Shown here piece after piece: positions 45,190 to 57,080 of a stretch of 64,000 nt of DNA (the first letter of the stretch is position 1; each line of letters begins with the position of its first letter). This DNA comes from Arctopsyche grandis (taxonomy: Eukaryota > Arthropoda > Insecta > Trichoptera > Hydropsychidae), in the NCBI RefSeq assembly GCF_051622035.1, contig NC_135357.1, forward strand, positions 33,460,191 through 33,524,190, written 5' to 3'. Position numbers and translations under genes: made by a program. The notes below the pieces were generated by a model, which worked only from the letters and a program-made list of their open reading frames with translations, was not told the DNA's origin and ran no database searches.

Positions 45190-45690
45190 AAGCCTTCATT
45201 AGGGATTGCAATACCGGAATACTGGTAAATCGCCGAAATTTTGCCATCGGTAAATACAGGTAAATTTAATATTTATCGGTAATTTTTACACGCATTTAAT
45301 TGCATATTACATTAAAAATGGATGCAAAAGCCGTATCGAGGATTAGGTTGTCTGGAATTTGTTTATTTTCAGTATTAAATGTGAAAATTTTAAATTGATA
45401 ACTTCACTGGCAACACAGACCAACCAAATCGTAATAAATGCCACCAGACAGTTGTTTCAAATATGATCGAAACTTTAAACATGATCGAATTTTTTTTGAA
45501 ATTTAGTTTAAATTAATTACGATTCAATATAAGTCGTTTTTAGTAAGATAACTGTATGTGATTACTTAAAGTAATCACATACAGTTATCTAATCAATAAA
45601 AAAAACCTGTTTTGATTTACCGGTAAATACTGGTGTACCGGTAGTAAAATCATTTACCCTTTACCGGTTTATGAAATTTGATATACTTTT
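45190..45690. mobile_element. Foldback repeat rich in ACCGG/CCGGT words
   Basis: The left side ATTGCAATACCGGAATACTG and the right side GGTAAATACTGGTGTACCGG are roughly inverse. A nearly perfect palindrome with 22-bp arms lies inside (45546-45590, AGATAACTGTATGTGATTAC plus TT). Ends are not sharply defined. Confidence 0.5.
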
Positions 45691-45989
45691 AGCCTTCATA
45701 CATACTTTTATGTATGTTTTTGATTTTATTTTATTTTATGTGCAATAACAGGATCCCCCAAAGTGACACCTATTGCCAAACATAAATACCAACACATTCT
45801 ACAATATATAAAAGATAAAAAATATATTATTTATAATCGACAAATTCTGATTTGATTGAATTTGCGAGAAATTGCAATTTTATTGGATCCAACACAACAA
45901 TTAATCTAGATAAAATGGCTAACTCTTACAGGAGATGGTCCATCTGAATTTGAGTTATTCCATCTCGAATTTGTTGAATCTTGCTTATT

Positions 45990-46155
45990 AATTTTTAATC
46001 TATACCAGGAAGGTTTAACAGGTAACACCAATGCGCCTTTCTGGCTAGAAACATTTGATACGAGTATTATACAAAGTAAATATGTACATATCAATTAACA
46101 CCCACAGAGACATCTATGGTAAAATTTGTAAATTTGCAGCATTTTTTTAACAATT
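45990..46155 (-). repeat. SINE, 5'-truncated
   Basis: The inverted hairpin TACCAGGAAGGTTTAACAGG...CAATGCGCCTTTCTGGC lies at about 46002-46045, then the body (CAGAGACATCTATGG). It lies next to a divergent second fragment at about 46156-46200. Confidence 0.7.
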
Positions 46156-46636
46156 CAGTGGAATTCAGTAAATACATATCAATTAATATACACAGATACA
46201 TTAAGGGAACAATTTAAAATGCAATTTAAAAAAAAATTGTATGTTAAAAAAAGTTTCTGTACATTACAAAAAAAAATTGCGTGCATTTCTAAATGACGGA
46301 TAAAGATTGCATAAGAAACTTTGCTTTGATCATTGAAAAAAATATTTTCTACTTAAAAATCGGATGTTTTCTATTTAAATGTGTATTACAATGACCAAAA
46401 TACGAACCGACAATGACCAACGCTTCTCTCTACTGGATTCCTTCTCTTTTACTCTTCGACTTGAGACCTTCGACACCTACGACCTTGGCTTCGACCCTAC
46501 GACCTGACATCATCTTTCAGTCGACCTGACAGTTGTAAATAGCGGAAGACTGCAACGTTGCCACTTTTTGCATCTATTCTAATGCTATAATCTACTTTTT
46601 TCAATGAGCGTTTCATATTTTTTAATGGTCACTTTA

Positions 46637-47345
46637 TAATGTCAAAATAATTTATTCGATGCACAATACGAGATTGTTTAATGCACCGAAAATAATACAA
46701 ATTTTAATGCACAAACATTTTTTTTAAGATTCAAAGTATTTTTCTTAATGTACAGTTTAAATCGTACCCATAAATTAATGGTCGGATTGTAAATTTGCAG
46801 CATTTTATACAACTCGACGAGTTTACCAAATCGGAAAAATTGGTAAACTCTGATAGGAAACGATCGACCTACAAATCCAAGATCAGGTCAGCAGAAACCA
46901 GTGGGAATTGAACCCGTGACCACCCTTTTCAAAGCATTATATTTTATTTTATTTTTATTTACACATAGATATATACCAGGAAGGCTTGACAGGAAGACCC
47001 CAATGCGCCTCACTGGACAATTAATTACAAACAATGCAGAGTTTTATTATTACATAAATCACTGTATTTCCAGAAGCCGAAGAACATGAAAAAACAATTA
47101 ATCAATTAATTAATTACATAATTAATCCATAAATACAGAAGATTTGTGACAACAGGAAAGATGATTTTTTGCCAATTTTGAGGAACCGTTTCAACAATGA
47201 TCAGATAAAATTGGCAAACTCTGATAAGAAACGATCGATTTGGAGTCACAAATACTCCCAAATCTAACCAGCCGTATGGCGGATCGAACCCACTGATCAC
47301 TTGGTGCCAAACATACACGCTACTATTAAGCCATACTGCTGCCTA
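46637..47345 (-). repeat. SINE-plus-SINE-head composite, copy 1
   Basis: Read on the minus strand: a full SINE (47345-46945), then the head of a second SINE with B box (GGTTCAATTCCC, about 46905). About 200 bp of unrelated sequence then ends near 46637 (ATTATTTTGACATTAT). The same 700-bp order recurs at 54065-54835. Confidence 0.78.
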
Positions 47346-47488
47346 ATTGCCATATATATGCTAATCACTAGTCAATTCTGCTGGTTATTAAAAAAAATAT
47401 GTTAACTACATAATGCATTTTTTGTAATTATTTTTTTTCTGATTGTCTATAGATGTCTCTATTGTATTGATTAAAAAATTGTTAGTAC

Positions 47489-47932
47489 TGTTGCGTAGGG
47501 GTGGGTGGAGGATCCAAATAAAAGGCCAACAATCGTTTCACAGCGTTTATTGATGATTACGGAGATACACGCACTGGCAGTGCTCAGTCCAGAATGACCT
47601 GATATCGCCTACGTACCGCCTTATAAAGGGTCGATCTCTCAGGACGTCTAATCTGTTTACCTGTTGTATAGTCACGTATTCGGATATGTATTTCCACGAC
47701 ATTGGGTCCCCCCGTACCGATTCTGAGAAAAGCCTAATAACGGTATTTGTTTAGCCTAAATGCACTTAGAGTCCAGATATAATCCTGGAAGTAAGTGCAA
47801 GCACTTAGTTAATCCAATAACACATATCCGTTGGTCTAAGTGCAAGCACTTAGTTAATCCGATAACAGATAACCCTTGAATGGTCACATAGTCTCTGGGA
47901 TTCTATTCGCTTAATTCGCGGCGTACGTAACA
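47489..47932 (-). mobile_element. Solo LTR, most diverged of four
   Basis: On the minus strand it runs TGTTACGTACGCCGCG to CCCTACGCAACA. GTAC lies immediately left, and GTAC one base beyond the right end. An internal duplication of TAAGTGCAAGCACTTAGTTA at about 47791 and 47839 is specific to this copy. Confidence 0.8.
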
Positions 47933-47934
47933 TG

Positions 47935-48550
47935 TACATGTATTATTACATTGTGTACAAACTTTAACATTTGTGTCTTCTTAGGGTAATTCTTGTCATG
48001 GCACATTCATATATGATGTGTGTACATATGTATGATTTTAGACACGTTTATGTAATAAGAAACATTTTTTAATCCGACATACGTTCGCAAATATGTTTAT
48101 TGTGAGGTTCCTCGACGTAAAAGGGTATGCATGTATACGTGTGTATTTTGACCGCAATTTAGCGGCTTTAATACGCTAAAAGGTTTCCTCAAGTGCAGTT
48201 CGTTCTAGGCAAATTACGACTGCGAAAACTCTACATACTCTACAAGTCGGGGGAAACTGGGACGAACACCTGAAAATGGCACTGACAACACCTGAAAACG
48301 GCACTGGAAAACTTCGTGTCCGACAAACAAACGGCCCGGACAATTTTCCGCACATCCGAGTCCACATCCAATTTCCGCTAATCTGATTAAAACTAAAAGC
48401 TCAACCCCCCCGATAATCTATCAATGGAATAATGGATGGTTTAATTGAAAATTAGCATCAAATATTTTAATCAATTTTTGACCCACTTCTGTCATCAATA
48501 CATGTGTGAGGTGACTTTCAATGAAAGATAGTGGGAGAAGAGAGGATATG
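47935..48550. other. Unique intergenic sequence
   Basis: A moderately GC-rich patch at 48190-48370 has open frames but no recognisable protein. Confidence 0.4.
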
Positions 48551-48553
48551 GTT

Positions 48554-49435
48554 GGATCTAAGGATTCCAAGCCGGTTTAAACAGAAACCGAAAAGCCGGG
48601 TTTGTTGCCTCGATCAACCGGCTTTTTACGGTTTTCATTAATTAATGCTTTTTTCCCCAAAACTAACCACTATGAATGATCAAAATAAATGTGTATATAC
48701 ATATATCCAAACTTATTTCGGGAATAGGCGTATATTTCTTTGAACAACAAAAAAAGGTACAGCTCTTAGCGGTAGCTTTGAGATTTAGTAATGGACGAAG
48801 ACCAGGTCATAAACTAATAAAATGTTATTGAATGTAGTTTCAATAACCTACACAAGGCCTTTCAGAATTTCAGCAAATTGGGTTTTCTATAATTTGTAGT
48901 TTTTGCGTGTTCAGGTATAAAAGTATAGAAAACGTTGTTAGGAATTTGTTGCTGTTTTAAGCTAAAACATATGTGTAAAATAACTTTTATGTTTTCGAAC
49001 GCAAATTCATCTCAGCAGTGTTCTTATTCACGTTTCCACGATTAATGTTTTTCTACGAGGTAAGGCATTATTTTTTTAATATATTCTTGATAGTAGCTTA
49101 TTTAAATCATTTAATTATGCGTATTCAGGATTCACCATTTTACGGCTGTGATATTGTATAATGCAAATTTTATTATTTGTAATAATAATATATGTATATG
49201 TAATAATGATCTTATAAAAGTTCATTATTTTTATAGCTCTATTTAATTTATAAGCAATTGTTTTTTTGCATTATATAATATGTATGTATATTTACAATTT
49301 TTTTTCGATATAAAAATTTATAACTTAAAAAAATCTTAATTTTCTGAAACCGGTGAAAGCCGGCCAACCGGCTTTTTATTTTTAAAAATCCAAAAACCGG
49401 TTTTTTCTTTCGGGTGGTTTTTTGGATCCCCCAGG
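48554..49435. mobile_element. Foldback-like repeat rich in AACCGG
   Basis: Left: GGATTCCAAGCCGGTTTAAA and CAACCGGCTTTTTACGG. Right: CCGGCCAACCGGCTTTTTAT, AAAAACCGGTTTTTTC and GGATCC. The pattern is a loosely inverted AT-rich element of about 880 bp. The target duplication was not readable. Confidence 0.45.
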
Positions 49436-49439
49436 TTGG

Positions 49440-50005
49440 TTTAGAGAAAAAAAGGGTGCAACGTTTCGTAACACGCCCCCCTCTACTGCGTGTAAAGAAG
49501 TTTTCAGTTTAAAAAGTGCTTAGATGACGACTTGCAGAATTTCGAAGCATTTTACGTCACTTTTTCAAGCTGTTTTGGATGTAATTTACTTGAAATATTC
49601 AAGGAAAATATTATAGGGTAGTATATAGTATTCTCGATATTCAAATTAGCTAAGTTTTCTTTGATAATAAGTCGTCCGTCACTGCAAAGATGGCTATCGA
49701 GTGTTGAGATTTTAACTTTTAAGCCGTTTGACGCCAATAAAACGCCTCATTAGCCACTCCTCACCCCCTTGGATGAAAAGTTTTCTCTTCCCAGCCACCT
49801 ACACACCCCATCCTCCCCTTCTTTGAAATTCGCAATTCTCGGACCATTATTCTTCATTGTTCTCGACTCGTTTGTTCGGCGCCAAATTCTAGCTGTTTTA
49901 ATGAATGCTTTATGGCCGTACGTACATCAAATTGAGGACAAATAGATAGTTAAAGACTTTGTTTAAATTTTTATTTATTTATGAAAATTGTTATTATATT
50001 ATATA
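49440..50005. other. Intergenic sequence
   Basis: Nothing recognisable is seen. Short C-rich blocks lie at about 49470 and 49765-49815. Confidence 0.4.
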
Positions 50006-50007
50006 AT

Positions 50008-50420
50008 AGCTATATTACCCGGCTTAGCTCGGTATTTGTAATATAAACCGGTTAAACATGACTAATCTAATAGTAAACATTTTATTAAATTTATTTGAAT
50101 AGTTTTATTTTATATAAATTTATTTGAATACTCATTTGTTTTTTTTATTAAATTGACTGTCACGAACAAACAAACATATATAATGTCGAAATTATATGTA
50201 TTCCCGAATCCGGTGCCTGCGCCCCCGGAGCCTTCGCCCCCTAGGGCTTTGCTCCCTAGGGCTTCGCCCTCGGCGCCACCTACACCCTCGGCGCCTTTGC
50301 CCCCGGGGACTTCATATCCTTTTAATCGAAAAAAATGGAATCGGTGCCTATGAATCGAAAAACCAACGAATGTTACATACAAAGTCTCTTTCCAAATTAT
50401 ATATTATATAGAATCATGCG
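50008..50420 (+). repeat. ACTAG-family repeat with GC minisatellite
   Basis: ATAGCTATATTACCCGGCTT then AGCTCGGTATTTGTAAT. The GC minisatellite at 50213-50312 has about 16-bp units (GCCTTCGCCCCCTAGGG). Open frames across it on both strands are compositional artefacts. Confidence 0.75.
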
Positions 50421-50974
50421 TAATTCATTTTATCTAATAAAAATTACGAATGAATCAAACTTTTTATCCCACCTTTATATAATCATTGTCAAATTTCATC
50501 TTCATCTTCGAACGCTTCATCTCTCTAACAACTTAAATTCATTGAATAAACTTTCCACAACCACAATCCTTATCATATTGAACACAAATACCATTAAATT
50601 AACTTTTGACCGAAATAAACATTCCAAATTATTTTTACACACAAAAAACAATTGAAGATTTTCGAAAAAATTTTCCTATCGAAAATTCCGTTCCAATTTT
50701 CAGAAACTATTCAATCAGAATATATTACAAACAACCGAAATCATTCCGAAAAATCAAATCAAACTATAAACGATATCAAACATAATTATTGCGTGACTTC
50801 TGGTGACCATACAAAAAAAAGTTTTTTAAAAATATACCTCTTCTACATATAATTTGTATATAAAATTATTATTTTGAATAAAAATACCAATAAATTTATT
50901 TTACTACCGGCATCTATGTTTAAAACTAAAAACTGGATAAACCTCAGTCACTTTTCGTAAATTCAAATTTCAAA

Positions 50975-51135
50975 CGCGTCTTACACGATATTTTTGCACC
51001 ATCGTAATGGCGGAGGATCCATTTACTTACATTGATGACCAAAATGAGCAATATGGCAAAGTATGAAAATGATCGGAAAAGAGGCAAATTTTTTCCGGAA
51101 TTGTAATCGTAAGTGAAGCTAAAAGGAGATATGTA
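50975..51135 (+). repeat. Conserved ~150-bp block, copy 2, frame intact
   Basis: The ATG at 51007 gives MAEDPFTYIDDQNEQYGKV then TGA at 51064-51066. GTATGA after GGCAAA could equally be a splice donor. CGTAATGG precedes the ATG and AATCGTAAGTGAA follows, as in the other copies. Upstream AAACGCGTCTTACACGATAT matches copy 4. Confidence 0.75.
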
Positions 51136-51354
51136 AAAAGAGCTCAAAAACCTATTTACTATTCTTGCATTTTTTCAAACTTTCATATTATATCTCATAA
51201 TCGAGATGAAACCAACATAAATCATTATCATATTCGAATAAAGTGAATCCATTTTAGTAAAAATTGATTACTCCCCACTCCGTTAATTTTGTTTGTTGGT
51301 CAGTGTATGAAGTTATTGTGTCAATATTTCTACTGATATTTCAAATTTATATTG

Positions 51355-51500
51355 AAAATTTTTCACCATCGTAATGGTGGATGATACCTTTACTTACATT
51401 GACGACCAAAATGAGTAATATGGCAAAGTATGAAAATGATCGGATAAGAGGCAAATTTTTTCCGGAATTTTAATCGTAAGTGAAACGTAAAGGAGGTATG
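51355..51500 (+). repeat. Conserved ~150-bp block, copy 3
   Basis: The ATG at 51374 gives MVDDTFTYIDDQNE then a TAA (CAA to TAA). It is 370 bp from copy 2 in the same orientation. GGAGGTATGTAA closes the block. Confidence 0.75.
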
Positions 51501-51539
51501 TAATAAAAATTGCTCGTATTATTGCAAAGATACGTTGGT

Positions 51540-52680
51540 TTGATATGTTTTGAAATTTGACATTTTTCTCAAGTCTTTTGACAAACTTTTGGTTTTAATT
51601 TTCATGTTTGCTTTCAATAAAGTAGACACAAACTCGTTGAAAACAAATTTTCAAATTTTCAATCCCGTCAATCGCCCATCGCGACTGCAAACGAAAATCA
51701 AACTTTTGAAAACTCGGCTATTTTTTTTAATACGCTTTTTTTTACTGTCGTTCGACGGTTGAATTTTCGATCAATCATATAATTTTTCGTTTTGTATTTC
51801 ATATACGTTCGAAACCAACGACCGTTTTTGTCCGCTTCCGTTCGACTCGTTCGCTTTGCACTTCCGGTTTAGGGCGGAAATTTACTTTTCGACGATAACT
51901 CTAGACGGGGCGATTAAAAGTCGACGATCGCAATTCGATCCGACGAACGGGGGAAAAATTGGCAAACGACATTTTAACACGATGTTAAAATGTTTTTCAG
52001 AATTAAATATAAATTTTCAGTCGTTTTCAAAAATTGCATTTTCCGTTTGCCTTTTCGGTGCAAGGATGTGCGCGCGTTAAGTTTTCATGCCGAGTTTTCC
52101 CTAAATGTGAAGCGAGCGCTTTTCCCAGTTTTTCCAGACGGGCGGGCATCATAAAATCATGCTAATTTATGCAACCGTGAAATCCAAGCGACGGCTAAAA
52201 GGCGCACAGCTTCTCAAACAGTGTGACAAAATTAAAATTTCACAAACGGGCACATTAATACCTGTGCATTTGCAATATATTAATATTTGCGACAAACATT
52301 AAACTTTAAATTTGCAGTAGAGTCTTTTTTAAGCTCAAAATTTAAGTTATTTAAGTATGTATGTATGATGTTCATAAGTAATTAAAATAACAATCAATAA
52401 ACTTGTTTCCCTTTCATTGTCATATTATGTATATATGTTACAGTGAAAGCATATTTCAAGTGAAAATATATTAGTTTAATAAATTTAATTTAAAGAAGTA
52501 TGTAGTTTTATTGAAAAATAAAGATTTAATTAATTAAAATTTAGTTAATGTATAAAAATCATTAAAAATAATTAATTGGAAATAATTATTAATTAATTTT
52601 TTGATGCATTTATATGACATTAGTCACCTGAAATATAGTTTAAATTCAATTCAAGCAGTGAAAATGTAGCAAACAATGAA
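51540..52680. other. Unique, CpG-containing stretch
   Basis: At 51650-52220 the sequence has many CGACG/TTCG words and a higher GC content than average, consistent with a promoter or 5' UTR region. No exon with a recognisable protein was found. Confidence 0.35.
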
Positions 52681-52759
52681 TTTACAACGTTTAACTGAAC
52701 CCCAACAACCCAATCTTAAATAAATAGGGCCAACCCTTACTTACTAACCTAACCGATGC

Positions 52760-53134
52760 GGTGCAAACGATCGAAAAGCGCCAGACATACTGAACCACAG
52801 ATTAACGATTAACATGTGTAACTTATGCGTGCGCACTGCTCGCACTTACACTAAGCGAAATCTACCCGAAGTCCCCACATACCTACCCTGTATACGTTCT
52901 GTGCGTCTGATACTTTAGTTCCGAATTTTTTCCTATTAAATTATTTAAAACTCGACAGAAAGATCCAACTCAATTTTAATAATTACCATTTTAATAATTG
53001 CATCTGTGCACATCGAAAGGTTAGTCGTCATCTGATGTGCAATTTTTCATTCGTGAAGTCGAGAATTGCGATTAAAGCAGCCATCCAGTTAATCTGTGGT
53101 TCAATCTGTCTGGCGCTTTTCGATCGTTTGCACC
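52760..53134. mobile_element. Miniature inverted-repeat element, copy 2 of 2
   Basis: The inverted repeats GGTGCAAACGATCGAAAAGC and the interior match 33942-34305 in the reverse orientation. It is embedded between TTAGG-like words on both sides (CTAACCTAACC at the left edge, CCCTAACCTAACCTA on the right). Confidence 0.78.
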
Positions 53135-53207
53135 AAACCCTAACCTAACCTATACTAACCCTAAAAATCTAATCTTAAATCATTAAAACCAACCCTGAAA
53201 AAGTAAC

Positions 53208-53245
53208 TGACGTTTCAGTGAAAAAGTAATTTCACTGAAACGTCA
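53208..53245. repeat. Perfect 16-bp-arm palindrome
   Basis: TGACGTTTCAGTGAAA, a 6-nt spacer, then its exact inverse. Confidence 0.95.
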
Positions 53246-53554
53246 TTGAAAATATATTTTCACTGCCTGTGTTAACTTTGTTTTTATGTATCCAATAGGT
53301 AAACGTATGTCGATGAAAGTCTCGTAGTTTAATTTAATTGACTCCTCAGTTTTTAGCATTATACGTTTAACTACCGAGCTATGTTGCCGGTAATTAATTT
53401 AGCTAACTTGCACCCCCTTTTAGATTGAGATATAAGTATTCAATTTTGATTCAAGATTATTTATGGAATTGCTTTTATATGCAATGCTGAAACATTACAC
53501 GAAACTAAACTGGAAACTGGAACTAGGAAAATTACCATGAACATGTAATGCTTT

Positions 53555-54064
53555 CAACTGAATGGTCACGGGTTCATTCCCTGGCCCAGTGCTGCTGGTC
53601 AGACCTTGGATATGTGACTCCAGATCGATCGTTTCCCGTCAAAATTTGCCAATGCATCCGATTTCATTGAAACATATTGGCAACTTGTCTTATAAAAAAT
53701 CCGAGTTTAAACCGTATAAAATTTTGTGATATATAAAATACTGAAAAATGTTTGTTCAATATGTCCATAGATTCTATGATGCTCTCTAAATTTGTTTACT
53801 GATGTTTGTCATTAGCTAGAATAGCGCATTGGGGTTTACCTGTTAGGTATTCCTGATTTATACATACATACGTATATATTTTATTTTTACATAGATATAT
53901 GTATACCAGGAAGGCTTGACAGGAAGACCCCAATGCGCCTCCCTGGACAATTAATTACAAAAAATGCAGCATTTTATTATTACATAAATCACTCCATTTC
54001 CAGAAGCTGAAGAAAACGAAATAACAATTAATTAATTAATTAACTACAGAATTAACCCATTGAG
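53555..54064. repeat. Tail-to-tail pair of SINEs
   Basis: A plus-strand SINE (53555-53870) has a B-box-like GGGTTCATTCCC and the variant hairpin AGAATAGCGCATTGGGG...GGTATTCCTGATT. It faces a minus-strand 3' half (TACCAGGAAGGCTTGACAGG at about 53906). This junction type is what is tandemly repeated at 35.3-37.1 kb. Confidence 0.75.
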
Positions 54065-54835
54065 ACATCTAGACATAATGCCAAAATAATTTATTCGATG
54101 CACAATACGAGATTGTTTAATGCACCGAAAATAGCAGTTTTTTTAAGATTCAAAGTATTTTTCTTAATGTACAGTTTAAATCGTACCCATAAATTAATGG
54201 TCGGATAGTAAATTTGCAGCATTTTATACAATTCAACGAGTTTACCAAATCAGAAAAATTGGTAAACTCTGATAGGAAACGATCGACCTGGAGTCACAAA
54301 TCCAAGGTCAGGCCAGCAGAAACCAGTGGGAATTGAACCCGTGACCACCCCGTTTAAAGCATTATATTTTGTTTTTATTTTTATTTACACATAGATATAT
54401 ACCAGGAAGGCTTGACAGGAAGACCCCAATGCGCCTTCCTGGACAATTAATTACAAACAATGCAGCGTTTTATTATTACATAAATCACTGTATTTCCATA
54501 AGCCGAAGAACATGAAAAAAAAATAATCAATTAATTAATTACAGAATTAATCCATTGAGACATCTATGGTTTAGATTTTGTACATAATTTTTACAAATTA
54601 TACACACAATAAATACAGAAGATTTGTGACAACAGGAAAGATGATTTTTTGCCAATGTTGAGGAACCGTTTCAAAAATCATCAGATAAAATTGGCAAACT
54701 CTAATAAGAAACAATCGATTTGGAGTCACAAATACCCCAAAATCTAACCAGCAGTATGGCGGATCGGACCCACTGATCGATCGGTGCAAACATACACGCT
54801 ACCATTAAGCCATACTGCTGGCTATATAGCGTGTA
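54065..54835 (-). repeat. SINE-plus-SINE-head composite, copy 2
   Basis: It has the same order and boundaries as 46637-47345, about 93-95% alike, with small indels. It is joined at 54064 to another SINE tail. Confidence 0.78.
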
Positions 54836-54839
54836 TTGA

Positions 54840-55406
54840 AAAATAAACAGTGAATGTTATCATTCATTCTGTATGGTTATTTCGTCATACTGATTTATTT
54901 ACACTGATGTACTGATTAAGTGGAATAAAGAGTACATGCATACATACATACGAGTGTCTGGAACGTTTCGTTGATTGTACATTGGATGTGTTATTAGTAG
55001 TTTTATCCCGGGGTATCAACGCGTTCCCGGGAGTGGGTTGTTGTTAACGAGAAATAACAGCCAGAGTGTAATCTGGCCGCCCTTTGGCGATACGTCAAAA
55101 TTAGAGGCGGGAAATCCCGTTTCCCGACAATAAAACTTGGGTACTTTCCGATCGATGTGTAGACACTGAAGTTTGTTTCTTCCATTGAAATGCCTTTTAG
55201 ATGGTTTGGGCCCCCCTGCTTAGTTGCCCCATAGCTTATTAATATATTAGAAAATGTACTTAATTTGAGATGGAATAATATCTGTATCATATTTGAAGAT
55301 TTTTTATGCAAAATTGAGAGCGTGAGCGAAAGTCGTGAGTGAATTTGGCATTGCGTTGATTTTACATATTACAATGTTCATATGTATTCACATATGAACA
55401 CACAAA

Positions 55407-55410
<4 letters not shown>
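54840..55410. other. Intergenic sequence
   Basis: No gene is seen. CCCGGGGTATCAACGCGTTC at about 55008 is a GC island of unknown role. Confidence 0.4.

Positions 55411-55411
<1 letters not shown>

Positions 55412-55477
<66 letters not shown>
55412..55477. repeat. (TA)n microsatellite
   Basis: About 33 uninterrupted TA units. Confidence 0.97.
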
Positions 55478-55481
<4 letters not shown>

Positions 55482-55499
55482 CATATATTATATATTAAA

Positions 55500-56555
55500 A
55501 TCCAAAGGCGGAAACTCACGTGTGCGGAATTTTCAATAATGTGAACGAATCATAAATATGGAAACGAGAGTTATTTTGGCATTTTCAATACAGTCAGGTA
55601 TGTCAACAATACTAAGCGAGTATTCGACTAGAAATAACATCTAACATGAATATGAAATTTTAGCAACACGGTGACATTGCGATTTTTGACTATTCTGGTT
55701 CACATGGATTAATTAAAAAAATATATAAAACCTCAGCTGTATTTAAACGAAAAATTATATGAATGAATTTCGTAATAATGCCATGAGTGTCTTGCCGAAA
55801 TAAACAATACCAAAGTGGCTATTGTTTAAAGTATCAATTATTACATTGCATTGAACATTAACTTTACGAACATGATTGGATATAAACTTCATACATTTTT
55901 CGGATGACTTACACAATACTGCTGATTGACAAAAAGTCACCAGACTAACAAACTTAATTTTTACTATTATCATTTTTATCCAAGAGATAATCAGATTCAG
56001 AGCAATTTTACGGGCGACATATGTTTGTATTGTGGGTACAGCTAACATAAATGGTGTCGGACAAAATGTTCACAACAAAATACTCATAAAAAATCAGCTG
56101 ATAACTAAAAATAATTTTATGTGATGTATGTACATATGTAAGCTTATTGTAAAAAACTAAATGTATGTAAGCTTATTGTAAATCATATTAACAATTAGAT
56201 ACAACATAACTTATTATTGAATACTTATCTCGCAGATAAAACCCAGTGAAGAGATATACTTTTAGCCGTGAAATGTCAAATCTGACATATTTGGCCAAAA
56301 ATCAATATATATCGTGTATTACCCTACAAGAAGCTACACGCCAAATTTGAAATTTATATATACATATGAGAGTTAAAACTATAAATATTTATATATTAGA
56401 GATAACGAGAATCAATAGAGCAAATTTCATAAAATAATACGTTTAAACAATTAAAATCTTATATCGCCATTTCAAGGCAAACAGGTTGGAAGATACGGGA
56501 CGAACGCTTATTAAACGTCAAGAAGATTTACTTTCCGCGTGTTTAAAACGCGTTT
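55500..56555. other. Intergenic AT-rich sequence
   Basis: No supported gene is seen. An unrecognised open frame lies at 55755-56048 (-). A 20-bp word ATGTAAGCTTATTGTAAA-like is duplicated at 56137 and 56165. Confidence 0.4.
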
Positions 56556-56559
56556 TATA

Positions 56560-56712
56560 CGATATTTTATCTCCAACGTAATGGCAGACGATACATTAAC
56601 GTGTATTGATGACCAAAATGAGCAATATGGCAAAGTATGAAAACAATCGGATAAGAGATAAAAATGACCACTGACACGAAAGCCATGTGAAACGTAAAGG
56701 AGGTATGTAAAA
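56560..56712 (+). repeat. Conserved ~150-bp block, copy 4, frame intact
   Basis: The ATG at 56581 gives MADDTLTCIDDQNEQYGKV then TGA at 56638-56640. AAACGCGTTTTATACGATAT lies upstream, as in copy 2, and GTAAAGGAGGTATGTAA downstream, as in copy 3. Confidence 0.75.
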
Positions 56713-56714
56713 AC

Positions 56715-57080
56715 GCTCACGACAAAGAACTTACAAAAAAAAGTTCACGAAATAATACCCAGACGAAAGACTGACGATAAATGCATATGATAAACTGCTC
56801 ACGACCATGTATTTATGTTATGTTATGTTAAAATTCTCTAGACAAAAGGTTCACCAAAAAATTCTCATGACAAAATTATCACGAAAAAATGTTCAAGACA
56901 AAGAACACTCCTGACAAAATACGCACAGAATTTTTTTTACGAATATTCACGAAACGTCATAAGCATTATGACCTGACAGAATGTTCAGGTCATAATGCTT
57001 ATGACAAAATGATCACGACATAATTCTTACACCAGAATGCTTATGACAACATGCTTACAATTAAAAATCAGACGAAAAAA
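56715..57080. repeat. Degenerate GACAAAATGNTCAC repeats with a hairpin
   Basis: About fifteen degenerate 13-16 bp units (GACAAAATGATCAC, GACAAAATTATCAC and similar). A perfect palindrome at 56956-57005 (21-bp arms, GTCATAAGCATTATGACCTG plus A, 8-nt loop) is made of the same units. The layout parallels the AAAACTGGTCACGAG minisatellite next to copy 1 of the conserved block. Confidence 0.65.

Noticed and set aside
48176-48367. Cys-rich small protein, possible secreted peptide
   Set aside because: Cysteines are not in a known spacing, there is no good signal peptide, and no homologous copy or splice support is present.
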